DNA of 64,000 nt from Dietzia natronolimnaea (GCF_002289575.1 NZ_NTGA01000005.1:62001-126000), one strand, 5' to 3'. Shown: positions 31,774 through 40,680, counted from the stretch's first letter. The notes: generated from the letters alone by a model not told the origin. A program made the numbers and translations.

Positions 31774-32399
31774 ACGCGACGGTGCGGGTGTTGATCGCCG
31801 ACGACCACACAGTGGTCCGGACGGGACTTCGCGCGTTGATCGCATCGGACCCTGCCATCGAGGTGGTGGCCGACGTCCCCACCGCTGACGGCGCTGTCGA
31901 GCGGGCGCGGATCGGCGACGTGGACGTGGTGCTCATGGACCTGCGCTTCGCGGGTGACGCCTCCGCGGGGGTCAGGGCGACCCGGCGGCTACGTGCACTG
32001 GAATCTCCGCCGCAGGTCCTGGTGCTGACGAGCCATGACACCGATGCGGACATCATCGGCGCGATCGAGGCGGGGGCCTGCGGATACCTCCTCAAGGACG
32101 CTGGTCCCGACGAGCTGCTGGCCGCCGTCCGCGCCGCCGCGGCCGGGGAGGGCGCGCTCTCCCCCTCCGTCGCCGCCACGCTGATGACCCGGCTCCGGGA
32201 CCCCCGGCCGGTGTTGACCGACCGTGAGGTGGACGTGTTGAGAGCGGTGGCGACGGGCGAGACCAACCGGCAGGTCGCGGCGTCCCTGAACGTGTCGGAA
32301 GCGACGGTCAAGACGCACCTCGTGCATGTCTTCGACAAACTCGGGGTGACGTCCCGGACGGCAGCGGTGGCTCGGGCCCGCGAGCTCGGAGTGGTGTGA
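31770..32399 (+). CDS. NarL/LuxR-family response regulator
   Basis: 209 aa. The receiver domain has the acidic pair IADDH near residue 10, the phospho-acceptor in VVLMDLRF (about residue 56), the Thr in LVLTSHD and the Lys in YLLKDAG. The LuxR helix-turn-helix (about residues 145-205) reads LTDREVDVLRAVATGETNRQVAASLNVSEATVKTHLVHVFDKL. It is paired with the kinase and probably acts on the divergent ABC operon. Confidence 0.95.
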   Translation: MNATVRVLIADDHTVVRTGLRALIASDPAIEVVADVPTADGAVERARIGDVDVVLMDLRFAGDASAGVRATRRLRALESPPQVLVLTSHDTDADIIGAIEAGACGYLLKDAGPDELLAAVRAAAAGEGALSPSVAATLMTRLRDPRPVLTDREVDVLRAVATGETNRQVAASLNVSEATVKTHLVHVFDKLGVTSRTAAVARARELGVV

Positions 32400-32468
32400 G
32401 GCGGCGGATCTCGCGGCATTAACCGCCGACCTCATCCGCCGGCCCGCCGGACTTCCTAAGCTCGTCCC

Positions 32469-33155
32469 ATGCGGAGACTCCCCTGGATCATCGGCGCCCT
32501 CGTCGTCGTCATCGTCGTCGTCATCGCCGCGCCCTACCTCTACAGGGCGGCCCGCGGTGGCGACGACGCCCCGGCCCCGACCGTCTCCATCGACGGGGCC
32601 GAGGCCGCGACCGGGGATCTGGACGGCTCGTGGGTGGTGGTCCCGGGGACCGCACCCAACGAGACGTCCGCCGGATACACGGTCGACGAGATCCTGCGCG
32701 GGGAGCCGGTGACCGTCGTCGGGAGCACCAGCGAGGTCAGCGGGGAGGCCACGATCTCCGGCACCGTGCTCGAGTCCGCCTCCTTCGACGTGCAGGTGGC
32801 GGGAATCGAGACGGACATCGACCGGCGCGACGAACAGGCCCGCTCACCGCAGATCCTCGACGCGGGGGCCCATCCCTTCGCGACACTCACGGTGGCCGAG
32901 CCCGTCGATCTGGCCTCGGTTCCGACGGACGGCACGACGGCGTCGATCCCGATGGAGATCGACCTGACGATCAAGGGCACGACCGTGCGTGAGGAGATCG
33001 AGGTGACCGTCCTGAGGACGGGAGACAACCTGATCGCCTCCGGCGCCGTCCCCCTCACCTGGGCCGAGGTCGGGGTGGAGCCGCCGAGCCTCGGCTTCGT
33101 CGCCGTGGAACCGTCCGGAACGATCGACTTCCTGGTGAGCCTGGCCCGACGCTAG
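32469..33155 (+). CDS. Membrane-anchored YceI-domain protein
   Basis: 228 aa. An N-terminal hydrophobic helix (residues 4-25) without a clear cleavage site probably anchors it. The YceI lipocalin-like beta barrel follows: GSWVVVPGTAPNETSAGYTVDEIL, VSGEATISGTV, ESASFDVQVAGIETDIDRRDEQARSPQILDAGAHPFATL, and a closing LGFVAVEPSGTIDFLV. The family binds isoprenoid-like lipids outside the membrane. It follows the response regulator by 69 bp but may have its own promoter. Confidence 0.88.
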   Translation: MRRLPWIIGALVVVIVVVIAAPYLYRAARGGDDAPAPTVSIDGAEAATGDLDGSWVVVPGTAPNETSAGYTVDEILRGEPVTVVGSTSEVSGEATISGTVLESASFDVQVAGIETDIDRRDEQARSPQILDAGAHPFATLTVAEPVDLASVPTDGTTASIPMEIDLTIKGTTVREEIEVTVLRTGDNLIASGAVPLTWAEVGVEPPSLGFVAVEPSGTIDFLVSLARR

Positions 33156-33324
33156 CCGCGCATCGGTCTCGTGACGCGTCCCGGACCGAGCCCACGTGCA
33201 GGTCTGCGGCGGCCGGTAGCAACGACTGTTCAGCTCGTCGCCACCCGGCCGACAGGAACCCGGCACCTGGCCCTCCTACGGTCACCTGGTCAGTCACTCA
33301 GCCATTGCCCAGGAAAGGCCCTCG

Positions 33325-34839
33325 ATGCGCGTACGAACCCTCAGCTCAGGCGTCCTCACGGTCGCCCTCGCCGCCGGAGCGGCCATCGGCGTCCCTGCCG
33401 CCACGCCCGCCTCGCCCGCCCCCACGGTGGTGATCAACGAGGTCGAGTCCAACGGTGATGCCGTGGGCGACTGGGTGGAGCTGGCCAATCTCGACACCGA
33501 GCAGGACGTGGACATCTCTGGCTGGACGCTGATCGACGACGACCCCACGCACGACCCGATCGTCATCCCCGACGGGACCACAATCGAGTCCGGCGGATAC
33601 TGGTCCGTCTACACCGATGTGGACCCGGACTACTTCGGGCTCGGCGGCAACGATTCGGTGATCCTCCGGGACGCGGGCGGCGAGATCGTCGACTCCACCA
33701 CCTGGTCGGGCCACTCACCCACCACCTGGGGTCGCATCCCGGATATGACGGGCGAGTTCGCGGTGACCGGTGAGCCCACCCGCAACGCCCGCAACGTCTC
33801 GGCCGACGAGGAGGATCCGGTCGTCACGTCGCCGTGGCCCTTCGACCCGCTGACGATCACCCCCGTCGCGCTGGGGGGCGACTTCGCCGAGGACGACGAC
33901 ATGTCCGGCGTCGACATCGCGGCCGACGGCACCGCCTACGTGGTGAACAACGGCTCCGGCACGCTCTACGTCCTGGCCTACGACCCGGGCGCCGGCACGT
34001 ACTCGCTCGCGCGCACCTTCGTCCTGAAGTACCCCGACGGCTCGGGGCTGCCCGATGCCGAGGGCGTCACCGTGGGACCGGACGGGGCCGTCTACGTGGC
34101 CACCGAGCGGGACAACGAGGACAGCCGGATCAGTCGTCCCTCGATCCTGCGATTCGTCCTGCCCACCGATCGCGACTCCGGCACCCTCGATGCCACCGAC
34201 GAGTACTCCCTGGCCGCGCTCACCGGCCCGCTCGGTGCGAACGCCGGTCTCGAGGCCGTCGAGTACCTGCCCGAGGTGTTCGGCGGAGCTTTCGCCGTGG
34301 GCGTGGAGGGGACCGGGAAGGTCCACGTCGTGACGTTGGGTGCCGGGGGTGCGGTGACCGAGAAGCAGAGCTACACCTCGCCGTTCTCCGGCGTGATGGC
34401 TCTCGACTATGACGAGGTCGACGGCGTACTCCGCGTGCTGTGTGACGAAGTGTGCGAAGGACGGTCGCTCGAGATGACCTTCGATGGGACCGGGTTCGTC
34501 ACCGACGGCACCGTCCACGCCCGGCCGGCCGGAATGCCCAACCTCGCCAACGAGGGCTTCGGCTCCCACCGCGAGACCGTCGAGTGCCTCATGGGAGGCG
34601 CCACCGGCACCGCCGAACGGGTCCGGTTCCTGTGGGCCGACGACGGGGCCACCGCAGGGGTCGGCCTGCGCACTGCCGTTTCCGAGGCCGGCGAGTGCAC
34701 CGTGGAGGACGACGACACCGTTGACGGGTCGCTCGACGACCTGGACACCGTCCTCGGTTCGCTCGCGGGCCTCCATCCAGTCTTCGGATCGTTGGGCGAC
34801 GCGCCGACCCTGTTGCCGACTATGATTCGGTCCCTCTGA
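33325..34839 (+). CDS. Secreted lamin-tail-domain protein with beta-propeller
   Basis: 504 aa with a signal peptide (residues 1-29, cleavage near TPASPA). Residues about 33-145 form a lamin-tail domain (VVINEVESNGDAVGDWVELANL, then ISGWTLIDDDP and GGNDSVILRDAGG). Residues about 170-460 look like an esterase/phytase-like or SdiA-regulated propeller (GVDIAADGTAYVVNNGSGTLYVL, DAEGVTVGPDGAVYVATERDN, GLEAVEYLPEVFGGAFAVGVEG). Two cysteines in LCDEVCEG and two later ones may form disulfides. It is likely extracellular or wall-associated. The substrate is unknown. Confidence 0.82.
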   Translation: MRVRTLSSGVLTVALAAGAAIGVPAATPASPAPTVVINEVESNGDAVGDWVELANLDTEQDVDISGWTLIDDDPTHDPIVIPDGTTIESGGYWSVYTDVDPDYFGLGGNDSVILRDAGGEIVDSTTWSGHSPTTWGRIPDMTGEFAVTGEPTRNARNVSADEEDPVVTSPWPFDPLTITPVALGGDFAEDDDMSGVDIAADGTAYVVNNGSGTLYVLAYDPGAGTYSLARTFVLKYPDGSGLPDAEGVTVGPDGAVYVATERDNEDSRISRPSILRFVLPTDRDSGTLDATDEYSLAALTGPLGANAGLEAVEYLPEVFGGAFAVGVEGTGKVHVVTLGAGGAVTEKQSYTSPFSGVMALDYDEVDGVLRVLCDEVCEGRSLEMTFDGTGFVTDGTVHARPAGMPNLANEGFGSHRETVECLMGGATGTAERVRFLWADDGATAGVGLRTAVSEAGECTVEDDDTVDGSLDDLDTVLGSLAGLHPVFGSLGDAPTLLPTMIRSL

Positions 34840-34867
34840 GCCGACACGATCGCCACTGACGCAACCC

Positions 34868-34907
34868 GGCAGGGCCCGGCCACCAACCAGGGTGGCCGGG
34901 CCCTGCC
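34868..34907. terminator. Bidirectional hairpin terminator
   Basis: Perfect 17-bp arms (34868-34884 and 34891-34907) flank a 6-nt loop. It lies 28 bp after the lamin-tail gene and 21 bp before the end of the convergent sfn operon, so it can serve both. Confidence 0.85.
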
Positions 34908-34928
34908 CCGTCCGCACCCGAGCCCCGG

Positions 34929-36137
34929 TCAGAGAGTGCCGTGACTCGGCGGCCGAACCCGGCCCAGGGCCCACCGGCCCAGGTGGTGGAGCTTCCACCT
35001 CTCCGGATCATGAAGGGTGTGGGTTCGGGCGTCGCGCCAGTACCGGGACAGGGTGGCCGATCCGGCGGCGGTGCGCGTGCCTCCGAAGTCGAACAGCTCC
35101 GAACCCGCCCGACGCGCAGCTCGACCCGCGGCCACCTTCACGGCGGCCGTGGCCAGGGACGCCTCTGCGATGGCCTCGGGACCGGACACCGTCTCGGGGC
35201 CGGGAATGGTCTCGGCGTGGTGGATGCGATCCCCAGCGACCACGAGAAGCGCCTCCGCTGACCGCACTGCCAGTTCGAGGTCACCGGCCTGCGCGATGAG
35301 CAGGGGGTCGTCGGCCGCCCGGTCGACGCCGGCCTCGAACCACGGCCTGGCCCTGCCGGCGAGGCCTGCGATGGTGTCGACCGCACCCCGCGCGATGCCG
35401 GTGTCTATCGCGGCGTGCAGCAGCTGCGCGCGGGCCCCGTACGTGCTCGGCCGGTCCAGTAGCCCCGTGAAGTCCAGCACCAGATCGGGGTCCACCTCCA
35501 CGTCGTCCAGGATGACCGTCCCGCTGCTGGTCGTGCGTTGGCCGAGCGCGTCCCAGTCCGTGCCGATGGACACGCCCTGAGCATCCGCCGGGATGTAGGC
35601 GATGACCGCGCGACCGTCAGGCCCGACCGCGCGGACGGCCAGGATGTCCGCGAAGACCGCACCTGTGCAGTAGTACTTGGTCCCCGAGAGCACCAATCCG
35701 CCTCTGCTCCGACGCAGTGCGGTCGAGTCGTCCCTCGTCGTCCTCCCCCCGATCTCGGTCTGGGCGTTGGCGACACGGGCCCCGCCCAGCACACGCTCGA
35801 AGATCCACTGGCGCAGGACGTCCGAACCCTCGCGCCGGGCGGCGTCGAGGAAGGTGTAATGGCTCTGCGGGATCTGGGAGACGCTCGCGTCGGCGGCGGC
35901 GATCGTGGCGGTGACGGTTGCGACGGTGGAGACGGGCAGACCCGGACCTCCGTACTCCGCCGGCACCGTGAGCGCGAACAGACCCGCGGACGACAACGCG
36001 TCCACCTGGTCGAAAGGCAACGCCTTCTCCGCGTCCCGCGCGCTCGCTCCCCGGGCGATCTCTGGGGCGAGCGCGCGGGCCGTCGCGATGGCCCGCTCGC
36101 TCGTGACAGTCCCGCCGCCGATGACAGCGCCCGTCAT
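34929..36137 (-). CDS. sfnB: SfnB-family sulfur-acquisition oxidoreductase
   Basis: 402 aa from the ATG at 36137, overlapping the upstream stop by one base (TGATG). It has the acyl-CoA-dehydrogenase fold with the SfnB-type sequence SQIPQSHYTFLDAAR, NAQTEIGG, GTKYYCTGAVFADILAV and the C-terminal RYWRDARTHTLHDPERWKLHHLG. The acyl-CoA catalytic base is not evident, which fits flavin-dependent oxygenation rather than dehydrogenation. It is the third gene of the sfnG operon and is expected to be used when organosulfur compounds are the only sulfur source. Confidence 0.85.
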   Translation of the reverse strand: MTGAVIGGGTVTSERAIATARALAPEIARGASARDAEKALPFDQVDALSSAGLFALTVPAEYGGPGLPVSTVATVTATIAAADASVSQIPQSHYTFLDAARREGSDVLRQWIFERVLGGARVANAQTEIGGRTTRDDSTALRRSRGGLVLSGTKYYCTGAVFADILAVRAVGPDGRAVIAYIPADAQGVSIGTDWDALGQRTTSSGTVILDDVEVDPDLVLDFTGLLDRPSTYGARAQLLHAAIDTGIARGAVDTIAGLAGRARPWFEAGVDRAADDPLLIAQAGDLELAVRSAEALLVVAGDRIHHAETIPGPETVSGPEAIAEASLATAAVKVAAGRAARRAGSELFDFGGTRTAAGSATLSRYWRDARTHTLHDPERWKLHHLGRWALGRVRPPSHGTL

Positions 36138-37360
36138 CAGCTGTAGAGGGTGAAGGCCGGAGCCGTGCGGTTCAGCGTCCAGTCTCCGATCTCGCGCGCC
36201 TTGTAGGCCACAGGGTCGTGCACGGTGTGGGTGCGTAGGTTCCGCCAATGCCGATCGAAGCCGTAGGCGCTGGTGGTGGCCCTCGCCCCCTGGATCTCGA
36301 ACAGTCGGGAGGCCACCTCGAGCGAGACCTTGGTGGTGGCGTACTTGGCTTCGGCGATCGCGATCGCGGTATCGGCGCGCTGGTCCGCGCCGAGTCCCGG
36401 GCCGAAGTCCAGGGCGTCCTGCAGCGCCTGGCCGGCGCGGTCGGCCAGGAGCGCCGCGCCGGTGATCTGTGCTCGTAGCTCGCCGACCAGCTCGAGGATG
36501 TACGGGTCCTCGGTCGCCGAGTCGAGCCCGGAGGTCTCCCACGGGCTCGCGTGGAGCCGCGTCCAGTCCAGGGCCTCGGTGAACGCGCCTTCGGCGGTAC
36601 CGATGTAGAAGTTGACGAAGGCCAGCTGCCAGTGGTGCGTCACCAGGGTCTGGTAGGGCGAGAAGCCGGGCGGGGTGTCCGGATCGCCCAGGATCTCGTG
36701 ACGTTCCACCCGGGCGTCGCGGAACTCCACCCCTCCGGAGTCCGTCAGGCGTTGGCCGATGGCGTCCCAGTCCCCCTCGGGCCTGAACCCGGGGCGGTCG
36801 GTCGGGAGGGTCAGGAACACCAGATCCCCCTCGAAGGAGGCGGTGACCGACAGCTGGTCGGCCACGCTCGCGCCGGACGCGAAGGTCCGTCGGCCGTTCA
36901 GTCGGAACGCATCGCCGTCCCGTGTCAGCTCCAACCCGTCCGCACCCCGCGGGTTCTGGACCCCGCCCCAGAACAGTTTCTCCTCCGCGTTACGGCGGGA
37001 GAGCGCCCCGGCCTGTTCGGGCGTTCCGAACAGGTGCGGGATGCGCTGTTGGGCGAAGTGATAGCCGATGAGGTGGGCGATGGAGGTGTCGCCGCGCGCG
37101 ATGCGGCGGGTGATCTGCTGCGACTGCGCGAAAGACAGCCCGGAGCCGCCCGATTCGACGGGCTCGCCCACCTGGAGCAGGTCGTGTCGGCGGAGCAGAT
37201 CGATCTCGGCGGTGGGCAAACCGTTGGCGCGGTCGCGTTCAGCGGCGGTCGCGCCCAGTTCGGCGGCGACGAGATCGGCCCGCCGGAGGGCGTCCTCGAA
37301 GTCCGTTCGGTTCTCAGCGGCGTACTGGCTGGTGTTGATGGCGTCAATGGTGGAGGTCAT
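36137..37360 (-). CDS. DszC/SfnC-like flavin-dependent monooxygenase (acyl-CoA dehydrogenase fold)
   Basis: 407 aa from the ATG at 37360. It has an N-terminal helical domain (PTAEIDLLRRHDLLQVGEPVESGG), a middle beta domain with QNPRGADGLELTRDGDAFRLNGRRTFASGASVADQL, and a closing YGFDRHWRNLRTHTVHDPVAYK. The same closing pattern is found in the next gene, so the two are paralogues. By family it uses reduced FMN to oxygenate organosulfur compounds such as sulfides or sulfoxides. It is 72 bp from sfnG. Confidence 0.85.
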   Translation of the reverse strand: MTSTIDAINTSQYAAENRTDFEDALRRADLVAAELGATAAERDRANGLPTAEIDLLRRHDLLQVGEPVESGGSGLSFAQSQQITRRIARGDTSIAHLIGYHFAQQRIPHLFGTPEQAGALSRRNAEEKLFWGGVQNPRGADGLELTRDGDAFRLNGRRTFASGASVADQLSVTASFEGDLVFLTLPTDRPGFRPEGDWDAIGQRLTDSGGVEFRDARVERHEILGDPDTPPGFSPYQTLVTHHWQLAFVNFYIGTAEGAFTEALDWTRLHASPWETSGLDSATEDPYILELVGELRAQITGAALLADRAGQALQDALDFGPGLGADQRADTAIAIAEAKYATTKVSLEVASRLFEIQGARATTSAYGFDRHWRNLRTHTVHDPVAYKAREIGDWTLNRTAPAFTLYS

Positions 37361-37432
37361 GGGTGGTTCCTCTGGGGTTCGGGAATCGGTGGGGAGAGTC
37401 AGGTCGGGACGGGCGGATCAGGACGCGCCGGT

Positions 37433-38608
37433 TCAGGATGACGAGGTGAGGACGCCGTGTCGGGCGAGTTCCGACTCCAGCCGCCCGCTGGACAGCAGAT
37501 CCGCTTCGAGCTCGCGGACGAGCGGGAGGATGTTCGCGCCGAAGTACTCGACGTCGTCGATGCAGTGGAGGAAGCCGAGGAGGAAGAGGTTCACGCCTCG
37601 GGTCTTGTAGGCGACGATCCGTTCGGCGATCTGCTCGGGGGTGCCGACCAGCCCGGTCCGGAAACCGTCGTTGTACTGCACGAGATCGGCGAACTCCGAG
37701 TCCTGCCACATGCCCTTGCCGTCGGCGGTCGAGCTGCCTGCCTGGCGGACGGCGGAGCGGAACCCCTCGACGGCCTGTCGGTCGGCCTTGTCAACGATCT
37801 CACGGAGCACATCGCGGGCCTCGGCCTCGGAGTCACGACCGATGAGGAACCCGTTGAGTCCGAACCTGACGGTGCGACCGTGCAGAGCGGCCTCGGTGGT
37901 CACGTCGACCACCTGCTCGGTCAGGCCGTCGAAGTCCTTGCCGTTGCTGAAGTACCAGTCGGAGACCCTGCCCGCCATCGCCCGGGCAGCGGTGGAGTTG
38001 CCTCCCTGGAAGATCTCGGGATGGGGTCGGCCGGGAAGGGCGGGCGGCTTGGGCTTGAGATCGAAGTCGTGCAGGCGATAGAAGTCGCCGTGGAACTCCG
38101 CGTGGTCGTCGGTCCAGATCGTGCGGAGATAGGTGATGAACTCCTCGGCGCGCCGGTACCGCTCGTCGTGTTCGAGCCAGGGTTCGCCGAGTTTCGTGAA
38201 CTCGTCCTTGAACCACCCGGAGACCACGTTGACCGCGGCGCGACCGTTCGAGATCAGGTCCGCGGTGGCGAGCCACTTGGCCAGGACCCCCGGCTGCCAC
38301 AGGCCCGGGTGGACGGCGGCGATGACCTTGAGTCGCTCGGTGGCGAGAAGCAGCGCCAGCGAGAAGCTCGTCGACTCCTGTTGGAACGCCGCTCCGTAGG
38401 ACGCGATGTACCGCACCTGGGTGAGGGCGTAGTCGAACCCGTTGTCCTCCGCGGTGACCGCCAGCCGCCGGTTGTAGTCGTAGCCCCAGTCGGTGCGCTG
38501 CTCGATCCTCGACACGACGAGCCCCCCACTCACATTGGGGACCCAGTAGGCGAACTGCAACGGGGCGGAAGCGGTCTCGAACTGGCGCTCTGGACTGATA
38601 TCGGGCAT
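37433..38608 (-). CDS. sfnG: FMNH2-dependent dimethyl sulfone monooxygenase
   Basis: 391 aa. It is a luciferase-like (LLM) barrel with the SfnG-type start LQFAYWVPNVSGGLVVSRIEQRT, then SFSLALLLATERLKVIAAVHPGLWQPGVLAKW, NVVSGWFKDEFTKLGEPWLEHDERYRRAEEF and PEIFQGGNSTAARAMAGRVSDWYFSNG. By family it converts dimethyl sulfone to methanesulfinate with FMNH2 and O2, feeding desulfonation for sulfur. It heads the operon with the two acyl-CoA-dehydrogenase-fold enzymes. A flavin reductase is not adjacent. Confidence 0.92.
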   Translation of the reverse strand: MPDISPERQFETASAPLQFAYWVPNVSGGLVVSRIEQRTDWGYDYNRRLAVTAEDNGFDYALTQVRYIASYGAAFQQESTSFSLALLLATERLKVIAAVHPGLWQPGVLAKWLATADLISNGRAAVNVVSGWFKDEFTKLGEPWLEHDERYRRAEEFITYLRTIWTDDHAEFHGDFYRLHDFDLKPKPPALPGRPHPEIFQGGNSTAARAMAGRVSDWYFSNGKDFDGLTEQVVDVTTEAALHGRTVRFGLNGFLIGRDSEAEARDVLREIVDKADRQAVEGFRSAVRQAGSSTADGKGMWQDSEFADLVQYNDGFRTGLVGTPEQIAERIVAYKTRGVNLFLLGFLHCIDDVEYFGANILPLVRELEADLLSSGRLESELARHGVLTSSS

Positions 38609-38775
38609 GACGGATCAGGACTCCTTCGAATGGTGGTGGTGATGACCGGACCTGCTCGTTCGCGGTGCTGTCCGGTGCGGTCAGTGTGCGTACCCGGTCC
38701 GTCGATGTCGACGATTCGGATCTCCGTGGTGCTATTGCGCGTCGTCGAGAACTCCGAGACCTGAGCCGGGAATAC

Positions 38776-38796
38776 TCAACTACGGCGGTGAGTTGA
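38776..38796 (+). promoter_or_regulatory. Inverted repeat ahead of hsp20
   Basis: TCAACT-N9-AGTTGA (38776-38781 and 38791-38796) lies 60 bp before the hsp20 ATG. The arms resemble half-sites of the HspR repeat but in the opposite, everted order. It is a candidate heat-shock operator. Confidence 0.4.
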
Positions 38797-38855
38797 ACCG
38801 TGTGCGATCCCGGAGACACCGGGCGCACCCCGACCAGTCCGAAAAGGAGACCGTC

Positions 38856-39314
38856 ATGGCCACCAGTAACCGTTTCGACCCGTTCCGTGAGCTCGATCGC
38901 CTCCTGGGCGAGGGGCTGCGCAGCGCGACCGCCTCCACCTCCCTCCCGATGGACCTCTACAAGGAAGGCGATCGCTTCGTCGGCCTGATCGACATGCCGG
39001 GGGTCGACCCCTCCAGCATCGACATCGACGTGGAGGACCGCACCCTCACGATCCGCGCCGAACGTCGTGCGCCCGCCGAGGGGGATGCCCAGTGGCTCAT
39101 GCACGAGCGCCAGACCGGCACGTTCGCCCGGCAGCTCGCGATGGGCAAGGGCCTGGCCACCGACAAGATCGAGGCCGACTACAGCGACGGCGTCCTGCGT
39201 CTGATCATCCCGGTGGCCGAGGAGGCCCAGCCGCGCAAGATCTCCGTCTCCCACGGCACCCAGAAGGCCGAGCAGGCCGAGATCGTCGAGGGCTCCGCCG
39301 ACCTGGGCAGCTGA
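38856..39314 (+). CDS. Hsp20/alpha-crystallin small heat-shock protein
   Basis: 152 aa from the ATG at 38856 (AAAAGGAGA upstream). The N-terminal RFDPFRELDRLLGEGL is followed by the crystallin domain, residues about 30-130: MDLYKEGDRFVGLIDMPGVDPSSIDIDVEDRTLTIRAERR, FARQLAMGKGLATDKIEADYSDGVLRLIIPVAEEAQPRKI. It is an ATP-independent holdase. Single gene with its own operator candidate and a strong terminator. Confidence 0.95.
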   Translation: MATSNRFDPFRELDRLLGEGLRSATASTSLPMDLYKEGDRFVGLIDMPGVDPSSIDIDVEDRTLTIRAERRAPAEGDAQWLMHERQTGTFARQLAMGKGLATDKIEADYSDGVLRLIIPVAEEAQPRKISVSHGTQKAEQAEIVEGSADLGS

Positions 39315-39336
39315 TCACCGACCCTCCGATCCCCCC

Positions 39337-39376
39337 GACCGCCGCCCCGACCTCGCCCGAGGTCGGGGCGGCGGTC
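39337..39376. terminator. Bidirectional hairpin terminator after hsp20
   Basis: Perfect 19-bp arms (39337-39355 and 39358-39376) with a two-base loop lie between hsp20 and the convergent exported-protein gene. Confidence 0.87.
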
Positions 39377-39412
39377 TGCTCGATCCGTCGGACTGACCGC
39401 CGGGGCGGGCCC

Positions 39413-40657
39413 TCATCCCGGCCCGATCGCCCATCCCGTCGTCATCTGCCCGGCGAAGACCGGCAGCCGCGCGAGGATCCGGTTCTGCTCGGCCCGCGGC
39501 CGGAAGCCCACGTCCAGGTAGCCCGGCGCCTCCGCCGGCCGGTCGCGCACGAGCGACCGGAACGCCGGCACGAGATCCTGCTCGATGTACTCCCAGCGTG
39601 GCTCCCGGTCGGCCCAGTTGAACGCGGGCAGAGGCGTGTGGAGCGCCGTCTGCTGACCGTTGACGTCGGCCCTCACCGTCAGCGGCCGGAACTCGCCCAG
39701 GGTGGAGGCCCCGGGGATGTCGGGGGCACCGCCCACGGTGGTGAGATAGGTGAGCACCCGACCGAAGTCCCCGCGGCCCACCGCCGTAGCGTCCCACTGG
39801 TCGGCGATGATCTGGTTCTGTTCCCGCGACGCCATCCGCAGCAGCGCCTCCGACCTGCCGTCAGGCGAGCCCTCGTCGAGCCTCTGCCAGGCCTCGAGCA
39901 CGTAGTCGTCGTACGCCCCGCCGGCCGCGAGTTCCCTAACCGCAGGAATGCCCCCCGCCAGGTAGGCCTCGTGCATCGGCACCATGTCCATGAAGATGTT
40001 GCGCTGCATGATCAGCAGCCGGTGCAGGTACCAGTCCACGTCGGAGCGCGTGAGAGTCGGGCCCGCCGTGGCCAGCAGTCGCACATCGCGCGGCATCTGC
40101 GCCGCGAGCTCCCACGGCACGCCGCCCAACGCCTCACCGATCCCGGTTCCAGCCTGGTGAACCCCGGGTACGTCGAGCACCCCACCCACCTCGTCGAGGT
40201 CCCAGAACCCGGCCGCGAACGACATCCCGGCCAGCCCCGCCATCCCGGTCCACCAGAACCCGTCGTGCATGCCGTAGAGACGCAGATAGTTCACATAGAC
40301 CTTGTCGACCGTCTCCAGGTTCGCCTCCAGCCCCCTCTCCGGCGCCCAGGCATCGAGGTCTATCCCGGCATTCTCCGCACCGACCGTCAGCCAGTACTGG
40401 CGCGTGAGGGTCGCGTATCGCTCCGGTGCGACGCCCGCCGCGCGCACCACGGCGAGTGCCGCGGCCAGCTCCTCGCGGTCGGTGGTCAGGGCGGTGGAGA
40501 ACCCACCGGGCAACTCACCGTGGGGATTGTCCGCCACGACGTCCGTGTAGACGGCGTACGCCTGCCCGCTGACCACGGCGGGCTGATGGACGAACGACAG
40601 GGCGCCCACCATGACGACGGCGATGACCTGGCCGAAGACACGCTGGGATCGACTCAT
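39413..40657 (-). CDS. Exported protein of unknown function
   Basis: 414 aa, ATG at 40657. A signal-like N-terminus (RSQRVFGQVIAVVMVGALSFV) ends near VSGQAYA. The rest is soluble and mainly helical, with aromatic and acidic stretches such as VDKVYVNYLRLYGMHDGFWWTGMAG, SDVDWYLHRLLIMQRNIFMDMVPMHEAYLAGG and PLPAFNWADREPRWEYIEQDLVPAFRSL. I recognise no catalytic motif and no lipobox or cysteine pair. It is alone in its transcript, and a CRP/GlxR-like site lies 24 bp before the start, so carbon or cAMP signalling may control it. Confidence 0.8.
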   Translation of the reverse strand: MSRSQRVFGQVIAVVMVGALSFVHQPAVVSGQAYAVYTDVVADNPHGELPGGFSTALTTDREELAAALAVVRAAGVAPERYATLTRQYWLTVGAENAGIDLDAWAPERGLEANLETVDKVYVNYLRLYGMHDGFWWTGMAGLAGMSFAAGFWDLDEVGGVLDVPGVHQAGTGIGEALGGVPWELAAQMPRDVRLLATAGPTLTRSDVDWYLHRLLIMQRNIFMDMVPMHEAYLAGGIPAVRELAAGGAYDDYVLEAWQRLDEGSPDGRSEALLRMASREQNQIIADQWDATAVGRGDFGRVLTYLTTVGGAPDIPGASTLGEFRPLTVRADVNGQQTALHTPLPAFNWADREPRWEYIEQDLVPAFRSLVRDRPAEAPGYLDVGFRPRAEQNRILARLPVFAGQMTTGWAIGPG

Positions 40658-40680
40658 CTCTTGTCCCCTGAACCGCCGAA

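Noticed and set aside
38770-38800. Classical HAIR or CIRCE element before hsp20
   Set aside because: The arms are in the wrong order for HAIR, and neither the sequence nor the 9-bp spacing fits CIRCE arms.
37833-39254. Long minus-strand frame covering hsp20 and running into sfnG
   Set aside because: It lies antisense to an intact Hsp20 gene and out of frame with sfnG.
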